Origin: an uncultured Frankineae bacterium
GTDB lineage: Bacteria > Actinomycetota > Actinomycetes > Mycobacteriales > SCTD01
Length of the DNA: 44,273 nucleotides
Assembly: GCA_902805775.1 (NCBI GenBank)
Contig: CADCUB010000047.1
Location: 1 to 44,273, forward strand
Direction of reading: 5' to 3'
Under the pieces are notes generated by a model, which saw nothing but the letters and a program-made list of their open reading frames with translations, was not told where the DNA came from and did no database searches. Position 1 is the first letter of the stretch. Every line of letters starts with the position of its first letter. This document shows positions 34,824 to 42,302 of the stretch, piece after piece. Position numbers and translations under genes: made by a program.

Positions 34824-35639
34824 ATGACCGACACCATCAGCGAGCACGCGCAGCGGACCGCCGAGAAGGGGACGCCGCTCATCGAGATGGACGGCGTGGG
34901 CAAGGCCTACGGACCCATCCGCGCGCTCGAGGGCATCAACCTGACCGTCAGCGCCGGCGAGGTGGCCTGCGTGCTGGGCGACAACGGCGCCGGCAAGTCC
35001 ACGCTCATCAAGATCATGTCAGGGTTGCACTCGCACAGCGAGGGGAGCTTGCGGGTCGACGGCAACGAGGTGTCCTTCAGCTCGCCCCGCGAGTCACTCG
35101 ACCACGGCATTGCGACCGTCTACCAGGACCTCGCCGTGGTCGCCTTGATGGAGGTGTGGCGGAACTTCTTCCTCGGCTCCGAGTTGCGCAAGGGCAACTT
35201 CCCGTTGGCCCCGCTGGACATACCCAAGATGCGGTCGATCGCGGACAGCGAGCTCAAGAAGATGGGCATCGCCGTCAAGGACATCAACCAGCCGATCGGC
35301 ACCCTGTCCGGCGGGCAGCGGCAGTGCGTCGCCATCGCCCGCGCGGTCTACTTCGGCGCCAGGGTGCTCATCCTCGACGAGCCGACCGCCGCCCTCGGCG
35401 TCAAGCAGTCCGGTGTCGTCCTGAAGTACACCGCCGCGGCACGTGATGCCGGGCTGGGCGTCGTGTTCATCACGCACAACCCGCACCACGCCTACATGGT
35501 CGGTGATCACTTCATCATCCTCAAGCTCGGCCGTCGCGTGCTGGACAAGCGGCGCTCGGAGGTCAGCCTCGAGGAGCTCACCGCCGAGATGGCCGGCGGC
35601 CAGGAGCTCGCCGAGCTGTCGCACGAGCTCAAGCGCTGA
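34824..35639 (+). CDS. ABC transporter ATP-binding protein (single-domain, FrcA-like)
   Basis: This 271-residue ATPase has one nucleotide-binding domain: Walker [10 protein letters not shown] near 55, signature LSGGQRQ near 155, Walker [12 protein letters not shown] near 180, and the H-loop TH near 220. The ribose-type partners of such permeases usually have two fused domains of about 500 residues; the single-domain form is like FrcA. It follows the permease gene by 7 bp. It energises uptake of the ligand bound by the lipoprotein. Confidence 0.93.
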   Translation: MTDTISEHAQRTAEKGTPLIEMDGVGKAYGPIRALEGINLTVSAGEVACVLGDNGAGKSTLIKIMSGLHSHSEGSLRVDGNEVSFSSPRESLDHGIATVYQDLAVVALMEVWRNFFLGSELRKGNFPLAPLDIPKMRSIADSELKKMGIAVKDINQPIGTLSGGQRQCVAIARAVYFGARVLILDEPTAALGVKQSGVVLKYTAAARDAGLGVVFITHNPHHAYMVGDHFIILKLGRRVLDKRRSEVSLEELTAEMAGGQELAELSHELKR

Positions 35640-35680
35640 CCTCCACCCATCACACACTTGCAAGCAGCGGAAGGACCGCA

Positions 35681-36685
35681 GTGACAGTCAACATCGGCGT
35701 GATCGGTACCGGCAGCATGGGGGCCGATCACATCCAGAAGCTCTCCGGCCGGATCGCCGGCGCACGCGTGAGCGCGGTCTTCGACGTGGACCGCGAGCGG
35801 GCCGCAGCGGTGGCGGAGGGGGCCGGCGCGAAGGCCTTCGACTCGGCCGGCGAGCTGATCGCGTCCTCCGACACCGACGCCGTCGTGATCGCGAGTCCCG
35901 GCCCGCTGCACCCCGAGCAGACGTTGGCCTGCTTCGCGGCCGGCAAGCCCGTGCTGTGCGAGAAGCCCCTCGGCGTCACCAGCGACGACTGCCGAACCGT
36001 GCTGGCCGCTGAGGTCGCCACCGGGCGACGGCTGGTCCAGGTGGGCTTCATGCGGCGGTACGACGCCGGCTACCGGCAGGTCAAGGCCACCGTCGACGGG
36101 GGCGGCATCGGGGAGGCGCTGCTCGTGCACGCCGTGCACCGCAACCCGGTGGTGCCGGACAGCTTCACCGCCGACATGTCCATGACGGATTCCGTCGTGC
36201 ACGAGTTCGACACCTTCCGGTGGCTGCTCGGCCAGGAGATCGCTGCCGTCACCGTCCTGGCAGCCAAGCGCAGTCCGCGGGCCGCAGCAGGGATGCGCGA
36301 CCCGCAAGTCGTCCTCATGGAGATGACCGACGGTGTCCTCGTGGAGGTCGAGTCCTTCGTCAACTGCCAGTACGGCTACGACGTGCGCTGCGAGGTGGTC
36401 GGGTCGGAGGGGACGGTGACGCTCGAGAACCCCGTCGGGACGTCCCTGAACACCGGCGGCGTGCGGTCGCAGCCGGTACCGGGTGACTTCCGCGCCCGCT
36501 TCGCGCACGCCTACCACGAGCAGCTGCAGGAGTGGATCGACGGCCTGAGCACCGGCACGGTCTCTGGGCCGAGCGCCTGGGACGGCTACGCCGCCACGGC
36601 CGTCGGTGAGGCGGCCGTGCGCTCCCTGGCGACCAGGGGCCGGATGGAGGTCGAGCTCGACGACCAGCCGGCCCTGTACCGGTAG
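35681..36685 (+). CDS. iolG: Inositol 2-dehydrogenase
   Basis: The 334-residue Gfo/Idh/MocA protein oxidises myo-inositol to 2-keto-myo-inositol (scyllo-inosose) with NAD+. It has GVIGTGSMGADH, CEKPLG near 97, VGFMRRYDAGY near 120 and VVHEFDTFRWLL near 170, all features I associate with actinobacterial IolG. The C-terminal half has GYDVRCEVVGSEGT. GTG 35681 follows a GGAAGGA site. It is 41 bp after the ATPase gene; a CTTGCAAG palindrome (35657-35664) lies in this gap and could be a regulator site. Of the three dehydrogenases here, this is the most typical IolG. Confidence 0.9.
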   Translation: MTVNIGVIGTGSMGADHIQKLSGRIAGARVSAVFDVDRERAAAVAEGAGAKAFDSAGELIASSDTDAVVIASPGPLHPEQTLACFAAGKPVLCEKPLGVTSDDCRTVLAAEVATGRRLVQVGFMRRYDAGYRQVKATVDGGGIGEALLVHAVHRNPVVPDSFTADMSMTDSVVHEFDTFRWLLGQEIAAVTVLAAKRSPRAAAGMRDPQVVLMEMTDGVLVEVESFVNCQYGYDVRCEVVGSEGTVTLENPVGTSLNTGGVRSQPVPGDFRARFAHAYHEQLQEWIDGLSTGTVSGPSAWDGYAATAVGEAAVRSLATRGRMEVELDDQPALYR

Positions 36686-36716
36686 CCCGCACCCCGACGA
36701 CCGGACGAGGAAGCCC

Positions 36717-37604
36717 GTGAAGCTCGCACTCGACCCGTACATGCTCAGGTCAGTCCCGCTGTTGGAGCTGCCCGGCGTCGTCGCCGACTTGGGCTACGAG
36801 CACATCGAGCTGTCTCCGCGGGAGGACTTCACGCCGTTCTTCCTCCACCCGCGCGCCGGCCGGGAGACCGTGCGGCAGTTCAAGGCTGCGTTGGACGCGG
36901 CCGGTGTCTCGGTCGCCTGTCACCTCCCGTTGTACCGGTGGTCGGGACCCGACGAGGACGAGCGGCAGGCGGCGGTGCGCTACTGGAAGCGGGCCATCGA
37001 GCTGACCGTCGAGCTGGACTGCCGGGTCATGAATTCGGAGTTCAACGGCCGCCCGGAAGCGGCGAGCCTGTCGGAGGCGCAGTTCTGGCGGTCCATGGAG
37101 GAGCTGCTGCCGGTCTTCGAGCGGGAGGGGATGCAGCTGCGCCTGGAGCCGCACCCTGACGACTTCGTCGAGGACGGCAACGTGGCGGTCGACATGATTC
37201 GCGCGATCGACTCACCGCTCGTGTCGTTCCTGTACTGCGCCCCGCACACATTCCACATGGGCGGCGACCTGACGGGGATCATGGAGTACGCCGGTGACCT
37301 GCTGACGCACCTGCACCTGGCGGACTCTTTCGACCACCGCGGGTCGTCTGGCCTGCGGTACATCGTCAATCCGCCGGGCTCGACGGTGCGGGTGCACCAG
37401 CACCTCGACATCGGCCAGGGCGAGGTGGACTGGGATGCGTTCTTCGGCACGCTCGGCCGTCTCGGCTTCGGGGAGCGCGACGACACCATCATGACGGTGT
37501 GCGTGTTCGCCTGGGAGGAGCGGGCGAGGCAGTCCTGCATCGCCAACCGCGAGTCCGTCGAGGCGCGCACGAAGGCCTGGCCAGTTCCGGTCACCGGCCG
37601 GTAG
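36717..37604 (+). CDS. IolH/IolI-like TIM-barrel isomerase
   Basis: The 295-residue protein is an AP-endonuclease-2-fold enzyme that closes the inositol operon. It begins VKLALDPYMLRSVPL and contains HIELSPREDF, RLEPHPDDF (Glu), HTFHMGGD and HLHLADSFDHR, in line with IolH/IolI-like proteins of actinobacterial inositol loci. IolI interconverts inosose isomers and IolH is a related gene of unknown reaction, so it may isomerise the keto product of IolG. GTG 36717 is preceded by GAGGAA at 4 nt. A strong bidirectional hairpin follows. Confidence 0.82.
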   Translation: MKLALDPYMLRSVPLLELPGVVADLGYEHIELSPREDFTPFFLHPRAGRETVRQFKAALDAAGVSVACHLPLYRWSGPDEDERQAAVRYWKRAIELTVELDCRVMNSEFNGRPEAASLSEAQFWRSMEELLPVFEREGMQLRLEPHPDDFVEDGNVAVDMIRAIDSPLVSFLYCAPHTFHMGGDLTGIMEYAGDLLTHLHLADSFDHRGSSGLRYIVNPPGSTVRVHQHLDIGQGEVDWDAFFGTLGRLGFGERDDTIMTVCVFAWEERARQSCIANRESVEARTKAWPVPVTGR

Positions 37605-37627
37605 CAGCTATCGGCGCCGAACGGCAA

Positions 37628-37660
37628 GCACCCCCGTCGACCGTGCGGTCGGCGGGGTGC
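37628..37660. terminator. Strong hairpin between convergent genes (bidirectional terminator)
   Basis: GCACCCC at 37628 pairs with GGGGTGC at 37660, and CGACCG pairs with CGGTCG, with a 2-nt TG loop and one bulge. The stem of about 14 bp lies between the end of the inositol operon (plus) and the small gene ending at 37677 (minus). It would stop transcripts from both sides. Confidence 0.85.
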
Positions 37661-37676
37661 CAGCAGGAGCGAAGAC

Positions 37677-37826
37677 CTAGCGGTCGCGCTCCTCGAGCAG
37701 GATCTCGAGCTCGCGGCGGTGAGCGGTGTCGGGGCCGGTCAGGATCTCCTGGAGGACCCGCTCGCTGCGGCGGGCCGAAGTGGTGGCACGGGCGATGCTG
37801 CGCTTGCGGGGGGTGGAGGGGCGCAT
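37677..37826 (-). CDS. Small basic protein, 49 aa, unknown function
   Basis: ATG 37826 has a good ribosome site (AGGAAGGA, 7 nt upstream) and the frame ends at TAG 37677. The product starts MRPSTPRKRSIARAT, strongly basic, followed by a helical charged stretch (RRSERVLQEIL, then ELEILLEERDR). It could bind nucleic acid, but no family is recognised. The gene is followed by the bidirectional hairpin and preceded by another small gene on the same strand. Confidence 0.6.
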   Translation of the reverse strand: MRPSTPRKRSIARATTSARRSERVLQEILTGPDTAHRRELEILLEERDR

Positions 37827-37959
37827 GTCGAGGTCCTTCCTCGTCGTGTCGTCGTTGATGAATTCAGTGTCGAAGGCGGAAGCGACCGTCTGCAGGCGTC
37901 CGGTGCGTGTCGTCGATCACGTGTGCGACGACAGCGGACCGTGCTCGCTCCTGCGTCGT

Positions 37960-37994
37960 CATCGAGCCCTTGCACCAGCGGTGCAGGCTCGATG
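37960..37994 (-). terminator. Hairpin terminator after the 70-aa gene
   Basis: CATCGAGCC (37960-37968) pairs with GGCTCGATG (37986-37994), with an inner GCACC/GGTGC stem, giving a long imperfect hairpin. It lies 24 bp past the stop of the minus-strand gene at 38018. Confidence 0.75.
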
Positions 37995-38017
37995 CCTGAC
38001 CGCGGTGCCGCTGAGTA

Positions 38018-38230
38018 CTAGGCCGCGTACGGTCGGCCGGTCGCCTGCGCGAGCAGCGCGAGCTCGCCGCTGGTGTGGCGGGCCAGGATGGCGTCGAGCT
38101 CCGCGCGCTCGGCCGGCGTCCGGTAGGAGTCGAGCTCGGCGCGCAGGCGCTGCTGCTCGAGGCGGGCGGCACGGGCGTCCGAGAGGGACGCGACGCCGCG
38201 GGTGGCCAGGGTGGTCAGGGAGAACGGCAT
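38018..38230 (-). CDS. Small helical protein, 70 aa, unknown function
   Basis: ATG 38230 follows GGAGGTG at 6 nt, a good ribosome site; the in-frame extension to 38314 lacks one and crosses a palindrome, so I reject it. The product begins MPFSLTTLATRGVASLSD and continues with a charged coiled-coil-like stretch (ARAARLEQQRLRAELDSY, then RAELDAILARH). It ends with GRPYAA. No domain is recognised. A perfect 21-bp palindrome upstream suggests control by a dimeric repressor, and a hairpin follows the gene. Confidence 0.7.
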   Translation of the reverse strand: MPFSLTTLATRGVASLSDARAARLEQQRLRAELDSYRTPAERAELDAILARHTSGELALLAQATGRPYAA

Positions 38231-38290
38231 GCGAACACCTCCAGGAGGGACGGCCGCGCTGGGGAGCGCGTCTCGACTCAGGCTACTGAA

Positions 38291-38311
38291 CCGATACAGA
38301 GACTGTATCGG
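38291..38311. promoter_or_regulatory. Perfect 21-bp palindrome, putative TetR-type operator
   Basis: CCGATACAG and CTGTATCGG are exact complements around a 3-nt AGA centre. The site is 60 bp before the 70-aa gene and 60 bp from the end of the second LacI gene. On the minus strand a TAGCCT (-10-like) lies just downstream of it. The arm length and spacing match TetR-family operators, but no TetR gene lies in the window. Confidence 0.75.
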
Positions 38312-38371
38312 CACGCACGGTCGCTGCTCCAGTCGCAGCGGTGTGAGTCGTGTCGCAGAACTACGAGCCCG

Positions 38372-39445
38372 TCAGTGCTGCCGCGGTGGCGCCGTGCTGC
38401 CGCGGATTACGAGGTGTGTCGCATACGGCGGCGGTGGGGTCACGGGATCGCCGCGCAGCAGTGCACGCATGAGGCTGCCTGCCGCCGTGCCCCGCTCCCG
38501 GATCGGTTGAGCCACCGTCGTCAGCGGCGGATGGGACGTCCGGCCCGGCGGGGCGTCGTCGAAGCCCATCAGCGACAGCGCGCCGGGGACGCTCAGGCGG
38601 TGCTCGCGGGCGTACTCCAGGGCCCCGAGGGCCAGCTGGTCCGACAGCGCCAGCACGGCCGTCGGCCGGAGGGGACCCTCCAGCAGGAGGGCCGTGCCCT
38701 CACGGCCGGCCGCCTGCGCGCTGGCACTGCACTCGACGACCGGCATCGCCTGCTCCTGCACGCCCGCCGCTCGCAAGGTGGCGGTGACAGCTGCCAGTCG
38801 CGTCGCCATGACGGAGTCAGGGGCGTCGGCCGGCGCATGAGGGTCGAGCCGGCCGGGGGGAGCGTCAGCGTGCAGCGGGGACGTGAGTACACCGATGCTC
38901 CGGTGGCCTAGGGACAGCAGGTGCTCTGCGGCGGCCCGGGCTCCGCCCGCGTCGTCGATGGTCACAGCCGGCACCCCGGGCAGCGTCGGCTCGTCCAGGA
39001 CGACGAGGGGGCGGCCTGCTGCCCTGGCCGCCGCGACCGTCGGGTGCCGTGCGGGGACGGTCATCATCACCCAGCCGTCCACCGCCGCGGCGCGGACCAG
39101 CTGCTCCGCGCCGGCCTGCGCGGACGCAGCGTGCAGCAGCAGGCCGAAGCCGTCGTCCTGCAGCTCCTCCGCCAGGCCGTCGAGGACGAGGACCGCGACC
39201 GGGTCGGAGAAGGCGTACGAGATGCTCTGGTCCACGAGGACACCGACCGCCCCCACGCGGCCTCGGCGCAGGCCCCGTGCGACCGGGTCGGGTCCGGCGA
39301 AGCCGAGCTCCGCCGCACGCGCCAGGATCCTCATTCGCAGCGCCTCGGACAGCTGGTCCGGACGGTTGTAGGCGTTCGACACAGTCGCCGGAGACACTCC
39401 CAGGTCCTCAGCCAGGACCTTCAGCGTCACCCGCTCCGCTGCCAC
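38372..39445 (-). CDS. LacI-family transcriptional regulator (2)
   Basis: This 357-residue repressor has an N-terminal HTH (VTLKVLAEDLGVSPATVSNAY) and a sensor domain with LLSLGHRSIGVL and LSLMGFDD. GTG 39445 follows GGAGGG. It diverges in sequence from the regulator at 20579, with a longer Ala/Pro-rich insert near 195-215. It is the second gene of a minus-strand pair with the ketose-epimerase-like gene, 71 bp upstream, and a LacI-type site lies in that gap, so it may regulate its own expression and perhaps the epimerase. Confidence 0.92.
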   Translation of the reverse strand: MAAERVTLKVLAEDLGVSPATVSNAYNRPDQLSEALRMRILARAAELGFAGPDPVARGLRRGRVGAVGVLVDQSISYAFSDPVAVLVLDGLAEELQDDGFGLLLHAASAQAGAEQLVRAAAVDGWVMMTVPARHPTVAAARAAGRPLVVLDEPTLPGVPAVTIDDAGGARAAAEHLLSLGHRSIGVLTSPLHADAPPGRLDPHAPADAPDSVMATRLAAVTATLRAAGVQEQAMPVVECSASAQAAGREGTALLLEGPLRPTAVLALSDQLALGALEYAREHRLSVPGALSLMGFDDAPPGRTSHPPLTTVAQPIRERGTAAGSLMRALLRGDPVTPPPPYATHLVIRGSTAPPRQH

Positions 39446-39469
39446 TGCGCCCTCCGTCCACCGTCGCGC

Positions 39470-39490
39470 CTGTCGAAGCGCTCAGGACAG
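39470..39490. promoter_or_regulatory. Putative LacI operator upstream of LacI gene 2
   Basis: The core GAAGCGCTC resembles the AAGCGCTT core of the other LacI sites and is flanked by CTGTC and GACAG arms. The inner and outer symmetries are offset by half a base, so it is imperfect. It lies 25 bp before the start of the LacI gene and fits autoregulation. Confidence 0.45.
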
Positions 39491-39516
39491 CCTTGCAGCC
39501 ACGGGTCGGCGGAGGC

Positions 39517-40419
39517 TCAGCCGTCGGCCGACGTCCCGAGCAGCGGCAGGAGCGTCTGCGCCGTGCGGCGCGACAGCGAGGAGTAGTAGGCCTCCGAGAC
39601 CAAGCCGCTGCCGTGACGTCGGATGAAGTCCTCCTCGTCGGCCCCGGGGTCCTGCGAACGGTCCTCACCCTGCCCGTTCAGCCGGGCGCACGGTGTCCGG
39701 TCGACCGGCGGCAGGAACTCAGCGGCCAAGGCTCCCCGGTAGCCGACCTCGTCCAGGGCACCGACGAACGCCGGCCAGTCCACGTTGCCCATGCCTGGCG
39801 CGAGCCTGTTGTTGTCAGCCACGTGCACGTCCAGGAGCCGTTTGCCAACGGCCCGGACGGCGGCCAGCGGGTCGGCCTCCTCCAGGTAGAGGTGGAAGGT
39901 GTCGAGGCAAATGCCGCAGGAGCCACCCACGTCATCCGCCAGGGCGAGGGCTTGGTCGGCCCGGTTGACGAGGTAGGTCTCGAAGCGGTTGAGGGGCTCG
40001 ATCGCCAGGCCCAGGCCGAGCGCGCTGGTCTCCCGCTCGACCGCCTGCAGCCCTTCGACGACCCACGCCCACTCCTGGTCGGCTGCCGCCTCGGGGACGA
40101 CCTGCCCGACCGTGGTCGGGACGACGGTGACGACCTGCCCACCCAGCTCGGCGACCATCCTGGCAACGGCGCGGAGGTAGTCGACCGTGCGCGTGCGCCG
40201 CCCGGCGTCAGCGGCTGCGAGGTTGCGCTCGCCCCGCATCACCGACCCAGCCCCCCAGCAGCGCAAGCCCGTGTCGGCCAGCAGCTTGGCCGTCTCACGC
40301 GTTGGGTGCGCATCCGGTTCGCCGGTCAGCTCCACGCTCTCGTAGCCGAAGCATGCCGCGCGCTCCAGGCTCTGGCGCAACGGCTCGACGCGCATCCAGG
40401 TGTGGGTGGACAGGTGCAT
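39517..40419 (-). CDS. Ketose 3-epimerase-like TIM-barrel protein
   Basis: The 300-residue protein follows the pattern of D-tagatose/D-psicose 3-epimerases. Metal and substrate residues are in AIEPLNRFETYLVN (Glu), ICLDTFHLYLEE (Asp, His), DVHVADNNRLAPG (His) and AAEFLP (Glu); these align with EVVNRFE, LDTFH and HLGEANR of the known enzymes. It likely epimerises a ketose or keto-inositol at C3. ATG 40419 follows GGAGGAG at about 4 nt. It pairs with LacI gene 2. The C-terminal 60 residues are more divergent. Confidence 0.85.
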   Translation of the reverse strand: MHLSTHTWMRVEPLRQSLERAACFGYESVELTGEPDAHPTRETAKLLADTGLRCWGAGSVMRGERNLAAADAGRRTRTVDYLRAVARMVAELGGQVVTVVPTTVGQVVPEAAADQEWAWVVEGLQAVERETSALGLGLAIEPLNRFETYLVNRADQALALADDVGGSCGICLDTFHLYLEEADPLAAVRAVGKRLLDVHVADNNRLAPGMGNVDWPAFVGALDEVGYRGALAAEFLPPVDRTPCARLNGQGEDRSQDPGADEEDFIRRHGSGLVSEAYYSSLSRRTAQTLLPLLGTSADG

Positions 40420-40633
40420 GCCGCTCCTCCGAGCGCCCCGACGGGATGGCGAAGCCCGGCGGCTCGCGCGTCCGCCGTCGGGGCATGTTCAGCGGACGCG
40501 TGGACGTGCTTCCGCCATGCTGCCCTACGGCAGCTGCACCACGCCCCTCGTAGCGTCCTCTGCCGAGCGACCACGCTGCCGTGAGTGGTGGCCGGCAGTG
40601 CGTGTCGGTCAACACCGCGCTTACTGCAGCCAC

Positions 40634-40876
40634 TCAGGAGTTGCACCCTTGGGTCCAGGGTGAGCCGGCCACGCTGCACTTCGTAGCCGTTGCCCGGTGG
40701 CTGTCCCGGGCCCGAGATCGCGCGCATCGCGTCGTCGACCATGTGTCGGGAGACGATGTCCTGGAGCCGTCGCCTGAGGCAGCGCATCGACTCCATCGAC
40801 GTCTGCCGGACGCCTTCGTGCGGTCGTTGTAGCCCCGGGCTCGGTCGGTAGCGCTGATGGACGGTCGCCGAGTCAA
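40634..40876 (-). mobile_element. Frameshifted C-terminal remnant of an IS110-family transposase
   Basis: On the minus strand the frame reading 'MESMRCLRRRLQDIVSRHM' resembles the IS110 C-terminal phrase of type 'ALRCLKRRLSDIVYR'. After GPG the match moves to the neighbouring frame and reads 'ATATKCSVAGSPWTQGCNS' to a stop, like the usual IS110 ending 'TTKSSVTGS'. Upstream, 'ARGYNDRTKASG' fits the preceding part. At least one frameshift and loss of the N-terminal catalytic domain make this a dead relic. No inverted repeats are expected for IS110. Confidence 0.7.
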
Positions 40877-41077
40877 CGCGGGCCACGTACCTCGCGGCAG
40901 CGCGTCCCAAGGACGCCGGGCGTCCTTACAGCCGCCAGGCGTCGCTCGCGAAGCTCATCGCGACGCACAAGAGGATGCGGGTCACCACGGACGCCAGACA
41001 GGGCCTCGGAGGCGCGGGCTGCACCAAGGACTTCCCCCGAGCGGTACATGCGCGAGGCCAAGGTCATGCAGATCTTC
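40861..41077 (+). pseudogene. Remnant of an acyl-CoA dehydrogenase gene (3' part)
   Basis: On the plus strand the frame reads 'KDAGRPYSRQASLAKL', then 'MRVTTDARQGLGGAGCTKDF', matching the acyl-CoA dehydrogenase C-terminal region ('KDQGRPYS..ASMAKL', 'MRVTTDAVQ.LGGYGYT.DFP'). One frameshift later it reads 'RYMREAKVMQIF', the family's conserved stretch before EGTNQIQR, which is already lost. The rest of the gene is missing. It abuts the IS110 relic on the opposite strand, so transposition may have destroyed it. The 78 bp that follow hold nothing recognisable. Confidence 0.85.
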
Positions 41078-41155
41078 CCGCGGACGGTCCCGCGACTGGA
41101 CGCCACGATTCCGCGGCAACAGCAGTTCCGAAGTACATGGAACGGGTACTGGTCT

Positions 41156-42121
41156 TCAGATGTTCGCTGGCTTCCAGTCCGCGGGCTCGACGAGGATGGT
41201 TTGCCTGAGGAGAGCCGCCGCGCGGCCGACCCCCTCGACCGAGTTGAGCAGGGTGTCCTCGTGCTCGATGTTGAGCGTGCCGTCGTACCCGACGGAACGC
41301 AGCGTGTACACGAAATCCGCCCAGAAGGTCGCACCACCGGGATGCCCCAGTCCCAAGGTCACGTAGTTCCAGGCTCGGTCGCGGGCGCGGTCGACGGGCA
41401 GGGTGTCGAGGAGGCCGTCGCGAGCCGCGTGCGGAGTCTCGACGCGGATGTCCTTGGCGTGGACGTGGTAGATGGCCGACCCGAGCGATCGGATGACGGT
41501 GGGGATGTCCGCGCCCATCCACATGAGGTGCGACGGGTCCAGGTTGGCTCCGACGACGTCGTCGCCCACCGCGTCGATGAGCCGGAGCAGTGTGGAGACG
41601 CTGTGCACGAGTTGCCCGCCGCATGCTTCAACCGCGAGGCGGACTCCCTGGTGGCGCGCGAAAGCCGCGAGTTCTCGCCAGTAGGGGATGGCGACCTCGG
41701 TCCACTGGTAGTCGAGCACCGCGAGGTTCTCCGGCGGCCACGATGTGGTGACCCAGTTCGGGGTGGAGTCGCCGCGTGCGCCAGGAAGGCCGGACATCAC
41801 GACGACCGTGGGCACAGCCAAGTCGCTCGCGAGCTCGATCGTGTCCCGCACGACCTTGTCCTGCCGTGTCCCGTCGACCGGGTGCAGTTGGTTGCCGTTG
41901 GCGCACAGGGCACTCAGGGCTAGGCCTCGCGTCGAGATCTTCTCGGAGAACTCGGACCGGGCGTCGACGGAGGAGACGAGCGCCGGCAGGTCCGCGTGGG
42001 GGCTGGCCGACCAGTTCCCGGTGGCCACCTCGACGGAGTCGAGTGCGAGGTCTTGGGCGAGGTCCAGCGCCTTCTCGAAGGGCAGGTGGCCGACCGAGTC
42101 CGTGATCAAGCCGATTCTCAC
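41156..42121 (-). CDS. TIM-barrel sugar isomerase/epimerase, paralogue of the 21725 gene
   Basis: The 321-residue protein has the AP-endonuclease-2 fold with LCANGNQLHP, VMSGLP, DYQWTEVAIPYW, DPSHLMW, HAKDIR and NIEHED, each matching the protein encoded at 21725-22717. I prefer the start at GTG 42121 over an in-frame GTG at 42163 because GGGAGG lies 6 nt before 42121 and the protein then starts at the first beta strand (VRIGLITDSVG). It stands alone on the minus strand between decayed DNA on both sides. Its substrate is unknown; similarity to its paralogue suggests the same type of keto-sugar. Confidence 0.85.
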   Translation of the reverse strand: MRIGLITDSVGHLPFEKALDLAQDLALDSVEVATGNWSASPHADLPALVSSVDARSEFSEKISTRGLALSALCANGNQLHPVDGTRQDKVVRDTIELASDLAVPTVVVMSGLPGARGDSTPNWVTTSWPPENLAVLDYQWTEVAIPYWRELAAFARHQGVRLAVEACGGQLVHSVSTLLRLIDAVGDDVVGANLDPSHLMWMGADIPTVIRSLGSAIYHVHAKDIRVETPHAARDGLLDTLPVDRARDRAWNYVTLGLGHPGGATFWADFVYTLRSVGYDGTLNIEHEDTLLNSVEGVGRAAALLRQTILVEPADWKPANI

Positions 42122-42302
42122 GATCGCCTCCCGTTGCGGCAGCCCGAGCAAGGAGTAGGGCACGAGTCACACCAGCGATACCTGCCACAGTGTCGAGCAG
42201 GACAACCCCCGGTACAGGCAGCCAGGGCGGCGCGGGCGACCGGCGGGTCGCGAGGGGCCGCCCGGGCGCGGGCGGCACGGGCCGGGCGGCGGTACCGGCA
42301 AG

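Noticed and set aside
38231-38314. N-terminal extension of the 70-aa gene to 38314
   Set aside because: It would cross the 21-bp palindrome and lacks a ribosome site; ATG 38230 has GGAGGTG.
42122-42163. N-terminal extension of the isomerase at 41156 to GTG 42163
   Set aside because: The GTG at 42121 has GGGAGG at proper spacing and starts at the first expected beta strand; the extension has neither support nor similarity.
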